From a virus: 55,222 nt of DNA. Each line of letters opens with the position of its first letter. The first letter of the stretch is position 1. The stretch is from positions 1 through 55,222 of the IMG/VR virus record IMGVR_UViG_3300046740_000635; one strand, 5' to 3'. Position numbers and translations under genes: made by a program. Shown here piece after piece: positions 43,768 to 51,476 of the stretch. Under the pieces are notes generated by a model. That model was not told the origin of the DNA. It did no database searches and saw only the letters and a list, made by a program, of their open reading frames with translations.

Positions 43768-44063
43768 CAGCGCTTTCTCCTGATCACGCGCTTCACCGGG
43801 CCACCCTTGGCCTTGCCCCCCATCATGCCCCCCATCATCCCGCCCGCGCCGCCCGCGCCGCCCATCATCCCACCCATCGCGCTGCCGAGCACACCCGTGA
43901 AACCACTGGCGAAGCCGCCGGCGAAGCTGCCGCCGCCCTTGATCTTCGGCTTGTTGGGATCCTCGTCATCGTCGCCCGACCAGGAGGAGTAGCCACTGTC
44001 CTTGCTGGTGTCCTCCACCTCGCCGCCCTCGGCGTAACCCCGGCGTTTGCGCTTAACGGCCAC
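43767..44063 (-). CDS. Gly/Met-rich small protein, 98 aa (GTG start)
   Basis: Starts MAVKRKRRGYAEGGEVEDTS with GTG. The C-terminal half is Gly/Met-rich low complexity (residues about 50-85), followed by a basic tail GGPVKRVIRRKR. The N-terminal KRKRRGYAEGGEV resembles peptides of other small virion genes here. It could be a membrane-active or scaffold-like peptide, but nothing specific is visible. Confidence 0.55.
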   Translation of the reverse strand: MAVKRKRRGYAEGGEVEDTSKDSGYSSWSGDDDEDPNKPKIKGGGSFAGGFASGFTGVLGSAMGGMMGGAGGAGGMMGGMMGGKAKGGPVKRVIRRKR

Positions 44064-44334
44064 GGCCCTTCCCCTTCATGACCTTGCCCACCTTGCCACC
44101 CTTGCGGAACCCCATGGGCGGGGAAGGCGGCACGGAGGGCGAGCCGGAGCCGCTGGGAGCCCCTGGCGCGCCCGCCACCGGACCGCCGCCGCCACCGGCC
44201 AGGCCCATGCCGGGCGGCGGCAGGGGCGCCGTGGGCAGCGCGCCCCTGGAAGGCGGTGGCCGGCCACCACCGCCACCGGATTTGGATGGAGAGGCCTTGG
44301 ACTTCATACCGGGCAACGTCGTGGGCCGTTTCAT
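44053..44334 (-). CDS. Pro/Gly-rich basic small protein, 93 aa
   Basis: Starts MKRPTTLPGMKSKASPSKSG and is almost wholly low complexity, with a C-terminal FRKGGKVGKVMKGKGRGR. The FRKGGKV patch is a recurrent element in small phage proteins between portal and capsid or tail genes. The start overlaps the small gene upstream (ATGA). Function unknown. Confidence 0.55.
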   Translation of the reverse strand: MKRPTTLPGMKSKASPSKSGGGGGRPPPSRGALPTAPLPPPGMGLAGGGGGPVAGAPGAPSGSGSPSVPPSPPMGFRKGGKVGKVMKGKGRGR

Positions 44335-44489
44335 TTGCGCTTCCCATACATCTGCCGCTGGCCGGCCTTGTCCTCGGCGCGGTCGCGTGGGGTTTTCTCA
44401 TAGGCTTTCATCGAGACGCCCATCTTCCTGGCGCCCGCCTTGTCCTTTTTGATGTCGGCGGGCGAGCCTTCGTAAACACGTTTCGCCAT
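44331..44489 (-). CDS. small virion-operon protein, 52 aa, nested in frame in the GIY-YIG frame
   Basis: Starts MAKRVYEGSPADIKKDKAGA and contains KKDKAGARKMGVSMKAYEKT followed by PRDRAEDKAGQRQM. It is a typical small phage protein with EGSxxDxKxDKAGAxKMGMSxKxYExTxxDxAED. A strong AAAGGAGTTGTC precedes the ATG at 44489. Because the upstream GIY-YIG frame continues into it without a stop, it may be made both alone and as the C-terminus of a fusion. Role unknown. Confidence 0.72.
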   Translation of the reverse strand: MAKRVYEGSPADIKKDKAGARKMGVSMKAYEKTPRDRAEDKAGQRQMYGKRK

Positions 44490-45281
44490 GACAACTCCTT
44501 TTGGTCGGAGGCGGTAACTACGGTCGTAATCTCGTTTCCAGGCTTTCAGGTCCGCGTCGGTCTTACGTCCCTGACGATCCCACCGCGCGACCAATGACGG
44601 CTTCACGATGCCTTTCTGCTTCTCCGACGACCGCTCGAACCCACAGGCACGGCATCCTTGCTGGCGCGACACCAGCATGTTCACCGTCACGCTATGCACC
44701 GCGTCGTGCTTCGCGCAATGGATCGTGATCTTGTCCTTGGTCTTGGTGCCAGCCAACGATTGAAGCATCCAATGCGGGCTGGCGGCGGCGATCATCGCCT
44801 CGATGTCTTCCTGGGTGCGGCGCTTCTTCGCGCGCACGGCGCTCATCATCTCACTCTGACGTTCGGCGGCGCCGGGTGCCTCCCAACGAACCTTGCGTCC
44901 GTAGGCCAGCCGTTCAGCGAGCAACTCTTTATTCGCTGGTTCAGAAGCCCACGCACGTTTACGTGTAACAGCTTCAGCTGAGAACACGGCACCTCTGTTA
45001 GACGTCACCACGTAACGAATATTATAACCTGGCTTCAGCGTATTTACCCAATGCTGCTCCCGCGCTTCCAGGAACTCGACCGGGCATTCTTCCAATATAC
45101 CAGTCTCGAACGCATCCCAGCCGCCCGAATGTTTGAACGCGGCGGCCAGGCGTGAGTTATGCGACTCACCCCGTTCCAGCTTCCACTGGTGTGTCTTCAG
45201 CCTGTGATCGATCCGTGTCGCGATGCCGACATACATCTTTCCGCTCTCCCGGTGGCGGATGAAATATACCCCTGATGCCAT
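44331..45281 (-). CDS. GIY-YIG homing endonuclease, in-frame fusion with downstream small gene, 316 aa
   Basis: The N-terminal GIY-YIG nuclease has GVYFIRHRESGKMYVGIATR with Arg and His following (IDHRLKTHQWKL), residues about 3-30. LEAREQHWVNTLKPGYNIRY follows. Residues about 115-260 are a basic DNA-binding part with a zinc-like pair CRAC and KAWKRDYDRSYRLRP. The frame then reads into the 52-aa gene (start at residue 265). The region is more AT-rich than its neighbours. AGGAGTGAGG precedes the ATG and a good promoter lies upstream. It looks like a mobile intervening gene between the capsid gene and the tail genes. Confidence 0.85.
   Translation of the reverse strand: MASGVYFIRHRESGKMYVGIATRIDHRLKTHQWKLERGESHNSRLAAAFKHSGGWDAFETGILEECPVEFLEAREQHWVNTLKPGYNIRYVVTSNRGAVFSAEAVTRKRAWASEPANKELLAERLAYGRKVRWEAPGAAERQSEMMSAVRAKKRRTQEDIEAMIAAASPHWMLQSLAGTKTKDKITIHCAKHDAVHSVTVNMLVSRQQGCRACGFERSSEKQKGIVKPSLVARWDRQGRKTDADLKAWKRDYDRSYRLRPKGVVMAKRVYEGSPADIKKDKAGARKMGVSMKAYEKTPRDRAEDKAGQRQMYGKRK
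44515..44529. repeat. dispersed palindrome copy (TAACTACGGTCGTAA)
   Basis: A copy just upstream of the ribosome-binding site of the 52-aa gene, inside the GIY-YIG frame. It is placed with respect to a start codon much as the two copies on the left arm are (about 25 bp before the ATG). Confidence 0.55.
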
Positions 45282-45312
45282 TTGCTGGTCCTCACTCCTT
45301 GGTGAAGTCGGT

Positions 45313-45341
45313 TATATAACCAACCTAACCGAAAGTGTAAA
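45313..45341 (-). promoter_or_regulatory. sigma70-like promoter on the minus strand, upstream of GIY-YIG gene
   Basis: On the - strand: -35 TTTACA (45341-45336), a 17-base spacer, then -10 TATATA (45318-45313). The -10 is inside a perfect 12-bp palindrome GGTTATATAACC (45310-45321) that could be an operator. It lies in the 88-bp interval between the capsid gene stop and the GIY-YIG start, and would drive the whole tail half of the operon. Confidence 0.6.
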
Positions 45342-45369
45342 GATGCAAAAGTCATCAGGGATATAAAAC

Positions 45370-46311
45370 TCAGCCTCGGATTGCGTAAAGCTCTGTAATT
45401 GCTATACCATCCAGAACCTTACTGGCGTATACCTGGAGCCCACGAAGCAGCGTACTGAACGAACGTTCGCTCCTCATTTGCTCAAGTTTCGTGATCTGGC
45501 TGGCGAAGGTGAGCCCGTGCGGGTGCCCGGCGAACACGCGGAACGCGGTCGCCGCGCCCTCGGCCGCCGTCGGCAGCAGGTTGGACGAGTAGAGCGTGAA
45601 GCGGTCGATCATGCCCAGGCGCCCGTTGCGCGTCATCGACACCCCGTCGCCCGATATGGATGCGTTGCGCAGGTCGGACTTCTTGATCATCGCCGCCACC
45701 CACGGCGGGATGACCAGCCAGCGCCCCGTCTCCGGGATGTTCTGCTCGTCCAGCACGGTGCCCATGTCGACGATGCTGTCGACGACGTTGAGCGGGGTCA
45801 CCGCGATGGGCGCGCCGGTGGCGCCCAGGTTGATGTTGAGCGAGATGCGCCCCGCCGTGGCGCCCTTGTTGGCGGCGACGATGCCGGCGTCGATGGTGGT
45901 CAGCACGTCGGTGTCGATGACGATCTTCATCTGCTCCGAGGCATCGTCGGACCACAGGGAGAGCAGGTTGATGTCGCTCTGCACCTCCATGATGTCGTCC
46001 AGCGCCTCGTTGAAGTACTTCGCCTTGTCGATGGTGAAGTCGACGATGTTGGAGCTGGGCCGCTCGATCAGCAGGTCCTGGTTGACCTGATAATCGCGGA
46101 TCGTGATGGTCGGCTTGGTGCGGATATGCACCACGTCGCCCTGGTTCTTGATCTCGCCTTCGTAGTCGGTGTTGGCGATGGCCGACAACACGGTGGCGGA
46201 ATAGAACTTCTCGATCAGCTTACCGGACCAGATCTCGGGAATGAACGTGCCGTGGTAGGCGGGCGTCTGGTTGGCGCCAGCCCACGGGGTGGCTGCTATG
46301 GTGATGGCCAT
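45370..46311 (-). CDS. major capsid protein, 313 aa
   Basis: A coat protein of HK97-type fold as found in podoviruses. It starts MAITIAATPWAGANQTPAYH, then FIPEIWSGKLIEKFYSATVL (helical N-arm), GDVVHIRTKPTITIRDYQVN, a spine region, VIPPWVAAMIKKSDLRNASI, and the C-terminal VYASKVLDGIAITELYAIRG. The strand-rich domains and length are typical. It follows the scaffold gene, with AAAGGAGCGG upstream of the ATG. Confidence 0.85.
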   Translation of the reverse strand: MAITIAATPWAGANQTPAYHGTFIPEIWSGKLIEKFYSATVLSAIANTDYEGEIKNQGDVVHIRTKPTITIRDYQVNQDLLIERPSSNIVDFTIDKAKYFNEALDDIMEVQSDINLLSLWSDDASEQMKIVIDTDVLTTIDAGIVAANKGATAGRISLNINLGATGAPIAVTPLNVVDSIVDMGTVLDEQNIPETGRWLVIPPWVAAMIKKSDLRNASISGDGVSMTRNGRLGMIDRFTLYSSNLLPTAAEGAATAFRVFAGHPHGLTFASQITKLEQMRSERSFSTLLRGLQVYASKVLDGIAITELYAIRG

Positions 46312-46341
46312 TGGAGGCCGCTCCTTTCATACGCATGATTG

Positions 46342-47382
46342 TCATGACTGACGGAAGCGTCCTTCCATGGGCGCGGCGATGATGTCGCGTTCGATACGGT
46401 CGGCTTCCGCCTCGCGTCCCGTCCAGCGACCTTGCTGCTTTTGCCTGTAGAAGGAGTTTACATCAGCCGCCGTCCAGATGCGTTGCTCGGGAGCGCCGGG
46501 CGCTGGCGACGAGACCGCTCGGCCTCGACCCGGCACCGCCAGATCAGCGAGGGGTAACCGGTCCGCCGGAGGGGTCACCTCGGTCTGGACTGGCTGTATC
46601 CCCGGCCTCTGGCCGACCACGGTCTGCTCGTTCTTGTACGCTCGGAAAAAAGCGACTGTGCGGGCGGCGTCGCCCGCGTTGTAGGCTTCATCGATCATCT
46701 GCTTACGCTTCCGACCGCTGAACATATCCATCTGGTCGAGCCAGAGGATGAAGTTGGGGTCGTGATTGATCACGTCCCAATCCGGTATGTCACGCGCCAG
46801 CGCGGCGTCGACGCGGTTCTGCATGGAGAAACTCGCCAGCTGCTGGTTGCCGCCCTCGACGGACAGCACGCGGCGCTCCAGGTCCTGGATCATCGGCGCC
46901 AGTCTGGCCTCGGTCCAGCGCTGCGTCGCCTCGATCAGGTCCTGGCCATAGGTGTCGACGTCCTCGCGCGGGATCTCGCGCACGGGCGGCGGCAAGGGGC
47001 GCGTCCGTGGTTGTTCGAACGTCTCCTCGGCGCGCCTGGGCTGGACATTCATCTGCGCGATCATTGTCTGTAACGAGTTTATCTGGCCGCGCAACTCGGG
47101 GATCTCTGAATTATATTTACCTTGCAACGTATTATAACGCTGCTCCCAGTCCACCGTGGGTTGCTGCCTTGATGGTTCCGGTTCCGGTGGCGGCGTCAGC
47201 TCGAACGGCTGGCCCGGGGTCTCCTCCTCGCCATTCACGACCGGAGTGACGCCCTCCCCGGCGTCGCCCTCGTCCAGGGGGCGGACATTGGCGACGCCGG
47301 CCTCGCGCGCCAGCTCATCGGCGCGGGCCGATGCACGTCGAACCGCGTCGGGGATATGCGGCGCGTAGTTGGTCTCAGACAT
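46342..47382 (-). CDS. scaffolding protein, 346 aa
   Basis: A scaffold by position directly before the capsid gene. It is acidic and Pro-rich at the N-terminus (residues about 40-80). A coiled-coil follows (EQRYNTLQGKYNSEIPELRG then QINSLQTMIAQM). A helical middle contains DVDTYGQDLIEATQRW. The C-terminal helix includes NSFYRQKQQGRWTGREAEAD. The coiled coil plus disordered ends match phage scaffolds. Overlaps the stop of the gene that precedes it by 8 bases. Confidence 0.75.
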   Translation of the reverse strand: MSETNYAPHIPDAVRRASARADELAREAGVANVRPLDEGDAGEGVTPVVNGEEETPGQPFELTPPPEPEPSRQQPTVDWEQRYNTLQGKYNSEIPELRGQINSLQTMIAQMNVQPRRAEETFEQPRTRPLPPPVREIPREDVDTYGQDLIEATQRWTEARLAPMIQDLERRVLSVEGGNQQLASFSMQNRVDAALARDIPDWDVINHDPNFILWLDQMDMFSGRKRKQMIDEAYNAGDAARTVAFFRAYKNEQTVVGQRPGIQPVQTEVTPPADRLPLADLAVPGRGRAVSSPAPGAPEQRIWTAADVNSFYRQKQQGRWTGREAEADRIERDIIAAPMEGRFRQS

Positions 47383-47647
47383 TCACCCCAACCCTTTTAC
47401 TCGACACGGTCATCTTCGACTGGCTCACGTGCTTGTCGTTGAACGCCGAGTCCATCGCCTGCCAGGTGTGCAGAAATCCGCGCGCGTAGGCGCTCTTGTC
47501 GACGCGCGTGGTGACGTCGGCGTCGAGCGAGGAGATCATCATGTTCTGCGCGAACACCTCGTAAGCGTCGAGGAACCGCTCGAAATGCGGGTTGCCCCGC
47601 AGTTCCTTGATCGCCGTGACGGCTTCCGATCCGAGATTAACGCTCAC
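47375..47647 (-). CDS. hypothetical protein, 90 aa (GTG start)
   Basis: Starts MSVNLGSEAVTAIKELRGNP with GTG (GTGA overlap with the upstream zinc-ribbon gene). Helical, with FERFLDAYEVFAQNMMISSL and a basic end (SQSKMTVSSKRVGVNV). It lies just upstream of the scaffold. Function unknown. Confidence 0.65.
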   Translation of the reverse strand: MSVNLGSEAVTAIKELRGNPHFERFLDAYEVFAQNMMISSLDADVTTRVDKSAYARGFLHTWQAMDSAFNDKHVSQSKMTVSSKRVGVNV

Positions 47648-47820
47648 GTCCTTGATCGCTCCAAATACGCCCGCAATCGGGCCCTGGTGACATAACCCAC
47701 GATCTTACCGCAACGGATACACTGGCCGCCGCAGCCGCCCGCGTCCTCGTAATGCCGGCACGGACACTGGCCCCAGCACCCATCAAGCACGCGGCGCCAC
47801 CACGGTCGCTCATCAATCAT
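47644..47820 (-). CDS. small zinc-ribbon protein, 58 aa
   Basis: A gene starting MIDERPWWRRVLDGCWGQCP. It has Cys pairs CWGQCPC, GGC, and QCIRC, typical of a zinc-binding module, and a C-terminal basic helix (RARLRAYLERSRT). The ATG overlaps the upstream stop (ATGA) and the stop is shared with the next GTG start. Role unknown. Confidence 0.7.
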   Translation of the reverse strand: MIDERPWWRRVLDGCWGQCPCRHYEDAGGCGGQCIRCGKIVGYVTRARLRAYLERSRT

Positions 47821-48152
47821 TCCAGGTCCGTGTTTTTCATACTGTAATCCTTGTCCGACGCGCCCGCCGTGCCGAGCTTGCCGGGCCCCAGGCCGCCCCG
47901 GATACGCTTCATGCCGCCCATGCCGCCGCGTATGTGCGACAGCGGATCGGATTTCTTGCCATAGTGGCCCATCGACCGCGCCAGGGGATCGCCCTTGGTG
48001 AGGGTGTTCTTCATCCCCGTGTGCGGCGTGCCCATGTCGACGGCATGCGCGTTCTTGCCGCCGCCGACATGGACCGGTTCGGCGCCGGCATTGGCGGCGC
48101 CACCGCCAAACAACATGCCGCCCACGCCCGACCCGAACGATAATCCCGCCAT
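47817..48152 (-). CDS. Gly-rich small protein, 111 aa
   Basis: Low complexity, Gly/Lys-rich (MAGLSFGSGVGGMLFGGGAA...GMGGMKRIRGGLGPGKLGTA), with one possible membrane-active N-terminal stretch. It is one of several such peptides between portal and capsid. No function assigned. Confidence 0.55.
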   Translation of the reverse strand: MAGLSFGSGVGGMLFGGGAANAGAEPVHVGGGKNAHAVDMGTPHTGMKNTLTKGDPLARSMGHYGKKSDPLSHIRGGMGGMKRIRGGLGPGKLGTAGASDKDYSMKNTDLE

Positions 48153-48153
48153 G

Positions 48154-48351
48154 TCACACCCCGCAGATGCCGTAGGTGCTGGCCGGCTTCTTCTCCGGGT
48201 TCCAGTCCGTCTTACGGATGGACCTGCCCTTCGGATAATGGCGCGAAGACCCGGTGGGGCCGGAGTTCTCGCCGCCCGACCCGCCGCCGGACATCTTCAT
48301 GCTCGACGCCGAACCGGTGGCGCTTTCCATCTTGTTGCCTGAGTCAGCCAT
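48154..48351 (-). CDS. small Ser/Gly/Lys-rich protein, 65 aa
   Basis: Starts MADSGNKMESATGSASSMKM with AGGAGGACGAC upstream, chosen over the ATG at 48378. It ends ASTYGICGV. Resembles the neighbouring low-complexity peptides. Function unknown. Confidence 0.55.
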   Translation of the reverse strand: MADSGNKMESATGSASSMKMSGGGSGGENSGPTGSSRHYPKGRSIRKTDWNPEKKPASTYGICGV

Positions 48352-48374
48352 GTCGTCCTCCTGAAGAACCCATC

Positions 48375-50648
48375 TCACGCATGTGGCAGCCCGCCACCGG
48401 CGAACGCGTTGACGTGCGGCGCGTAATCGCTGTGCGAAGGCGGCCGCGCCAGACGTGTCTGGTTACCCTGCGCCTGGGCGCTGCCCTCGCCACCCTGGAA
48501 CCCGGGCGGCACCGGTGCCGGCGGCCGCGCCGCGCCACCACCGCCACCACCGCCAGCGCCCTTCTGAGGCGGCTGGCCGGGCTGCTCCGGCTGCTGGCCG
48601 GGATGCTGGGCGTCGATGCCCTGGCCCTGGGCGTGCGCCACCATGGCCTGCCCCATCGCCTGGAGGCGCTTCTGGGCGTCCATCTGGGCCTGCAGGGTCT
48701 GGTCGTCGGGTACGATGTCGTCGGGCAGCCCCATGCCCTCGAACACCGCGCGCAGCAGGCGGGCGCGGCCGATCTCGCCGATGATCGGCGCGTCGATGGG
48801 ATTGGCGGTGATCTGCAGCGCCTGCAGCTGCTTCTGCCGGTCGGTGTCGCGCTTGCCCGACGCGGTGGACCCGAGCACGGTGACCTGCTCCTCGCCGGTC
48901 AGCAACCCCGACGTGTCGGTCAGCATGATCATGTCGTAGAAGCTCTCCAGCAGTGGCTCCAGCACGTCGGTATCGACGTTGGCGGCCACCGTCTGCAGCA
49001 CCTTGGCGGCATTGCCCATGAGCATGGACAGGCCCGAGGCGGTGCGCCCGGCGCCGCCCGACAGCGACTCGCCGGTCAGGTACCTGGGTATGGCCGACTG
49101 CTCGTCGGCCATGGTGTTCATCGAATTGATCACCAGCAGCAGTTCCTGCGTGTTGGACTGCGGCTGGAAGAAGGTCACCGGCTCGCGTTGATTACCGAGG
49201 GGGTCGCCCTGCACGTGCCAGCGCTTCCACGGGTACAGCTCGTCGCCGTTCTCGGTCGGGCTGACCATCTCGTCGTTGACGACGACCTGCGGCCCCGAGC
49301 TTATCGACAGGTTGTTGACCAGCGCCCGGTAGGCGGCGTTGGCGACCTCCTGGATGTCTTCGAGGATGTCGGGCAGCGCGTGCCCGGCGACGGTGCCCGG
49401 CACCTTCTCGAACGACGTCATGTAGAACGGATGGCGTTGTCTCGGTGACGGATTGATCTGGGTCTTTATCGTCCAGCGTCCCACGACCCAGCTCTGGATC
49501 ATGTAATCGCGGTCCGCGTCCGGAATGAGTTTCGGGCTGACGCCCTGCTGGAGCAGGGTCTCGCCCTGCACGTTGCCGTGGAACTCGATCCCCTCGATGT
49601 ACTGCGAGCGGTTGAGCGATGGATCCTCGCGGCCCTCGTTGATGGCCTGCTCCGGGTCGGGCGCGTCCAGCCATTCCCGCAACCCGTTGGCGTAATCGGC
49701 CAGCGCGCCGCGCACGGCGGCCTCGTCGTAGCCGGGCACGCCCAGCAGATCGTTGAGGTCGGCGCGGGTGTAGCGCACGCGCTGGATGATCGCGGCGTCG
49801 GACAGCGCCGAGGCGCCGGGCGACCAGTAGATGTCGAACGGATTGACCCGCTCCCAGAACATCACCGGCTTGTTCTGCATGCTGGGTCGCTGGTCGATCC
49901 AGGTCAGCCGGGGCACCATCCTGACCACGGGTCCCTTGAGCACGGCGTAGGGGAACAGCGGCAGGTCCTGGAGGAACTCGCCCAGCGCCTGGTAGAACCC
50001 ACCCGATTTGAGCATGTCGTCCATGGCGTCGGAGGCGGCGTCGGCCTGGGTCATGGCGTTGCGCCGGGCGGCCTGCTGCGCGCTGTGCAACAGGGTCACG
50101 TAGCGCATGTGCACCTGCTCTTCCTGGGCCGGCTGGCCGGCCATCTGGAGCGTCTGCACCTCGGTCGCGATGAGCTGGATGATGGCGGCGCGCACGTCGG
50201 GCGGTATGGGCGGGTCGGCGACCGGCTCGATCTCCCAGGGCCGGGTCGGTCCCAGGTACACGTCCCGCAGGAGGGCGGTGGCGCCCCGGCTCTTGTTCGC
50301 GACGATCCTGGAATATACTTCCGATCCGCCGAAGGCCTGGATCTGCGACAGCTTATCCGAGTCGTACTTGCCTTCGAACATACGCTGCGCGCGGAGCAGA
50401 CGCTGGTTCAGCGGATTGTTGCCCTGGTTGCGGTGGTTCCTGAATATCCACCATTGCTGGCGGATCCAGGACCCCAGGTCGGGCGTCTGGAGTCTCTGGC
50501 TCGCGGATAGCCTGTACGCCGCCGCCTCGCGGTCCCGGTTGTCCAGTTGCGAGGGAGAGATGACGCGCAGGAAGCCGCCATGCTCGCCCGCTGAACGTGC
50601 CTGGGCGGGCGGCGAGGAGCTGGACAGGCCGGCCTGGGCGAGCGGCAA
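48375..50648 (-). CDS. portal protein, 757 aa (TTG start)
   Basis: The podovirus-type portal. It starts with TTG at 50648, preceded by AGGAGG at ideal spacing; there is no ATG or GTG nearby. Content: RQQWWIFRNHRNQGNNPLNQ near the N-terminus, IDQRPSMQNKPVMFWERVNP, YWSPGASALSDAAIIQRVRY, and the wing/stem region with VEQSAIPRYLTGESLSGGAG-like residues (DEQSAIPRYLTGES) and ASGLSMLMGNAAKVLQTVAA. The C-terminus (about 680-757) is Gly/Gln/Pro-rich. The first gene of the virion operon, divergent from the packaging operon. Confidence 0.85.
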   Translation of the reverse strand: MPLAQAGLSSSSPPAQARSAGEHGGFLRVISPSQLDNRDREAAAYRLSASQRLQTPDLGSWIRQQWWIFRNHRNQGNNPLNQRLLRAQRMFEGKYDSDKLSQIQAFGGSEVYSRIVANKSRGATALLRDVYLGPTRPWEIEPVADPPIPPDVRAAIIQLIATEVQTLQMAGQPAQEEQVHMRYVTLLHSAQQAARRNAMTQADAASDAMDDMLKSGGFYQALGEFLQDLPLFPYAVLKGPVVRMVPRLTWIDQRPSMQNKPVMFWERVNPFDIYWSPGASALSDAAIIQRVRYTRADLNDLLGVPGYDEAAVRGALADYANGLREWLDAPDPEQAINEGREDPSLNRSQYIEGIEFHGNVQGETLLQQGVSPKLIPDADRDYMIQSWVVGRWTIKTQINPSPRQRHPFYMTSFEKVPGTVAGHALPDILEDIQEVANAAYRALVNNLSISSGPQVVVNDEMVSPTENGDELYPWKRWHVQGDPLGNQREPVTFFQPQSNTQELLLVINSMNTMADEQSAIPRYLTGESLSGGAGRTASGLSMLMGNAAKVLQTVAANVDTDVLEPLLESFYDMIMLTDTSGLLTGEEQVTVLGSTASGKRDTDRQKQLQALQITANPIDAPIIGEIGRARLLRAVFEGMGLPDDIVPDDQTLQAQMDAQKRLQAMGQAMVAHAQGQGIDAQHPGQQPEQPGQPPQKGAGGGGGGGAARPPAPVPPGFQGGEGSAQAQGNQTRLARPPSHSDYAPHVNAFAGGGLPHA

Positions 50649-50671
50649 CCGCGTTCCTCCTATGTTCCAGG

Positions 50672-50707
50672 ACGCGTGTATCGCCGGGGGCCGGCGATAT
50701 CACGCGT
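50672..50707. repeat. long inverted repeat in portal/terminase divergent region
   Basis: Left arm ACGCGTGTATCGCCGG (50672-50687), 3-base spacer GGG, right arm CCGGCGATATCACGCGT (50691-50707). The arms pair over 16 bases with one bulged T. It lies in the portal 5' leader and touches the -35 of the packaging promoter. Possible roles: operator, pac-site element or leader hairpin. It is followed by a smaller perfect inverted repeat (50744-50758). Confidence 0.8.
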
Positions 50708-50737
50708 TTGGCACGCGCGCCATATGTGGCATATAAA
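50708..50737 (+). promoter_or_regulatory. sigma70-like promoter for packaging operon
   Basis: -35 TTGGCA (50708-50713), an 18-base spacer, and -10 TATAAA (50732-50737). Both match consensus in five of six bases. Initiation would be about 15-30 bases before the terminase small-subunit start. Confidence 0.6.
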
Positions 50738-50743
50738 CCCTTG

Positions 50744-50758
50744 ATCTGGCAACCAGAT
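50744..50758. promoter_or_regulatory. small inverted repeat ATCTGGCAACCAGAT, possible operator
   Basis: A perfect 6-3-6 inverted repeat at or just after the predicted transcription start of the packaging operon. It ends inside the ATG at 50757, so it could act as an operator or as a structure controlling translation. Confidence 0.45.
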
Positions 50759-50771
50759 GCGATGGAACCCA

Positions 50772-51476
50772 ATGCCAAATCCTTTCAGCGCCTGGGTCAT
50801 ACGGGAAAAAGACGAGACCGCGACTGAGTTTTCCACGCCAGTGGAGGTGGTTGTCCCCGCGCCCCCGCCCGCTTTCGATATCCTCGATGACCTGGAAGAT
50901 GAAGAAGAGGCTTCGGTCAACGCGGTCATAGACGCGACGCCCATCCTGGAGACGGGCGATGACACCCCCGACCTGTCCCCCCAGCTGTTATGGGCGTTCT
51001 GCGTCGATGTCGCGCAAAACGTGCAGAGCTTTTCGCAGATCGCCATCCGTTACGGTTTCACCGACGTATCGCGGCTGCGCGATTTCCTGCGCGACCAGCC
51101 CATGGTGCGCCGGCGCGCCAAGGAGATGCGCGCGGTGTGGGAGAGCGACGACAACGTCGACGACCGTATCAAGAAACTATCCGGCCACGCGGTGCTCGCC
51201 GCCCTCCCGGAGACCGCGAAGATCATGCTCGACCCCAGGACACCCAACGAAACCCGGCTCAACGCCATGCAGAAGCACGCCACCATCGCCGGGGTCTACA
51301 ACCCGCCCGGCGCGCGCGGCGGCGCGGTGGTGGCCGGCGCCGGGCCCGGCGTGGGACGCTTCAGCGTGAACATCGTGTTCCAGAACGCCGGCAAAACGGA
51401 AACCATCACCACCATCGAACACGCGCCCGACAGCCACGTCGAACACCCGGACAACCAGGAGATACTCACGTCATGA
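50772..51476 (+). CDS. putative terminase small subunit, 234 aa
   Basis: A DNA-binding protein that probably starts DNA packaging. The N-terminus is acidic and Pro-rich (MPNPFSAWVIREKDETATEF). The middle shows a helix-turn-helix with SFSQIAIRYGFTDVSRLRDF, DQPMVRRRAKEMRAVWES, and HAVLAALPETAKIMLDPRTP. This resembles small terminase subunits with an N-terminal recognition domain followed by oligomerising helices. ATG at 50772 gives a natural N-terminus; the ATG at 50757 would add five residues. Neither has a clear ribosome-binding site. It precedes the large terminase by four small genes. Confidence 0.72.
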   Translation: MPNPFSAWVIREKDETATEFSTPVEVVVPAPPPAFDILDDLEDEEEASVNAVIDATPILETGDDTPDLSPQLLWAFCVDVAQNVQSFSQIAIRYGFTDVSRLRDFLRDQPMVRRRAKEMRAVWESDDNVDDRIKKLSGHAVLAALPETAKIMLDPRTPNETRLNAMQKHATIAGVYNPPGARGGAVVAGAGPGVGRFSVNIVFQNAGKTETITTIEHAPDSHVEHPDNQEILTS

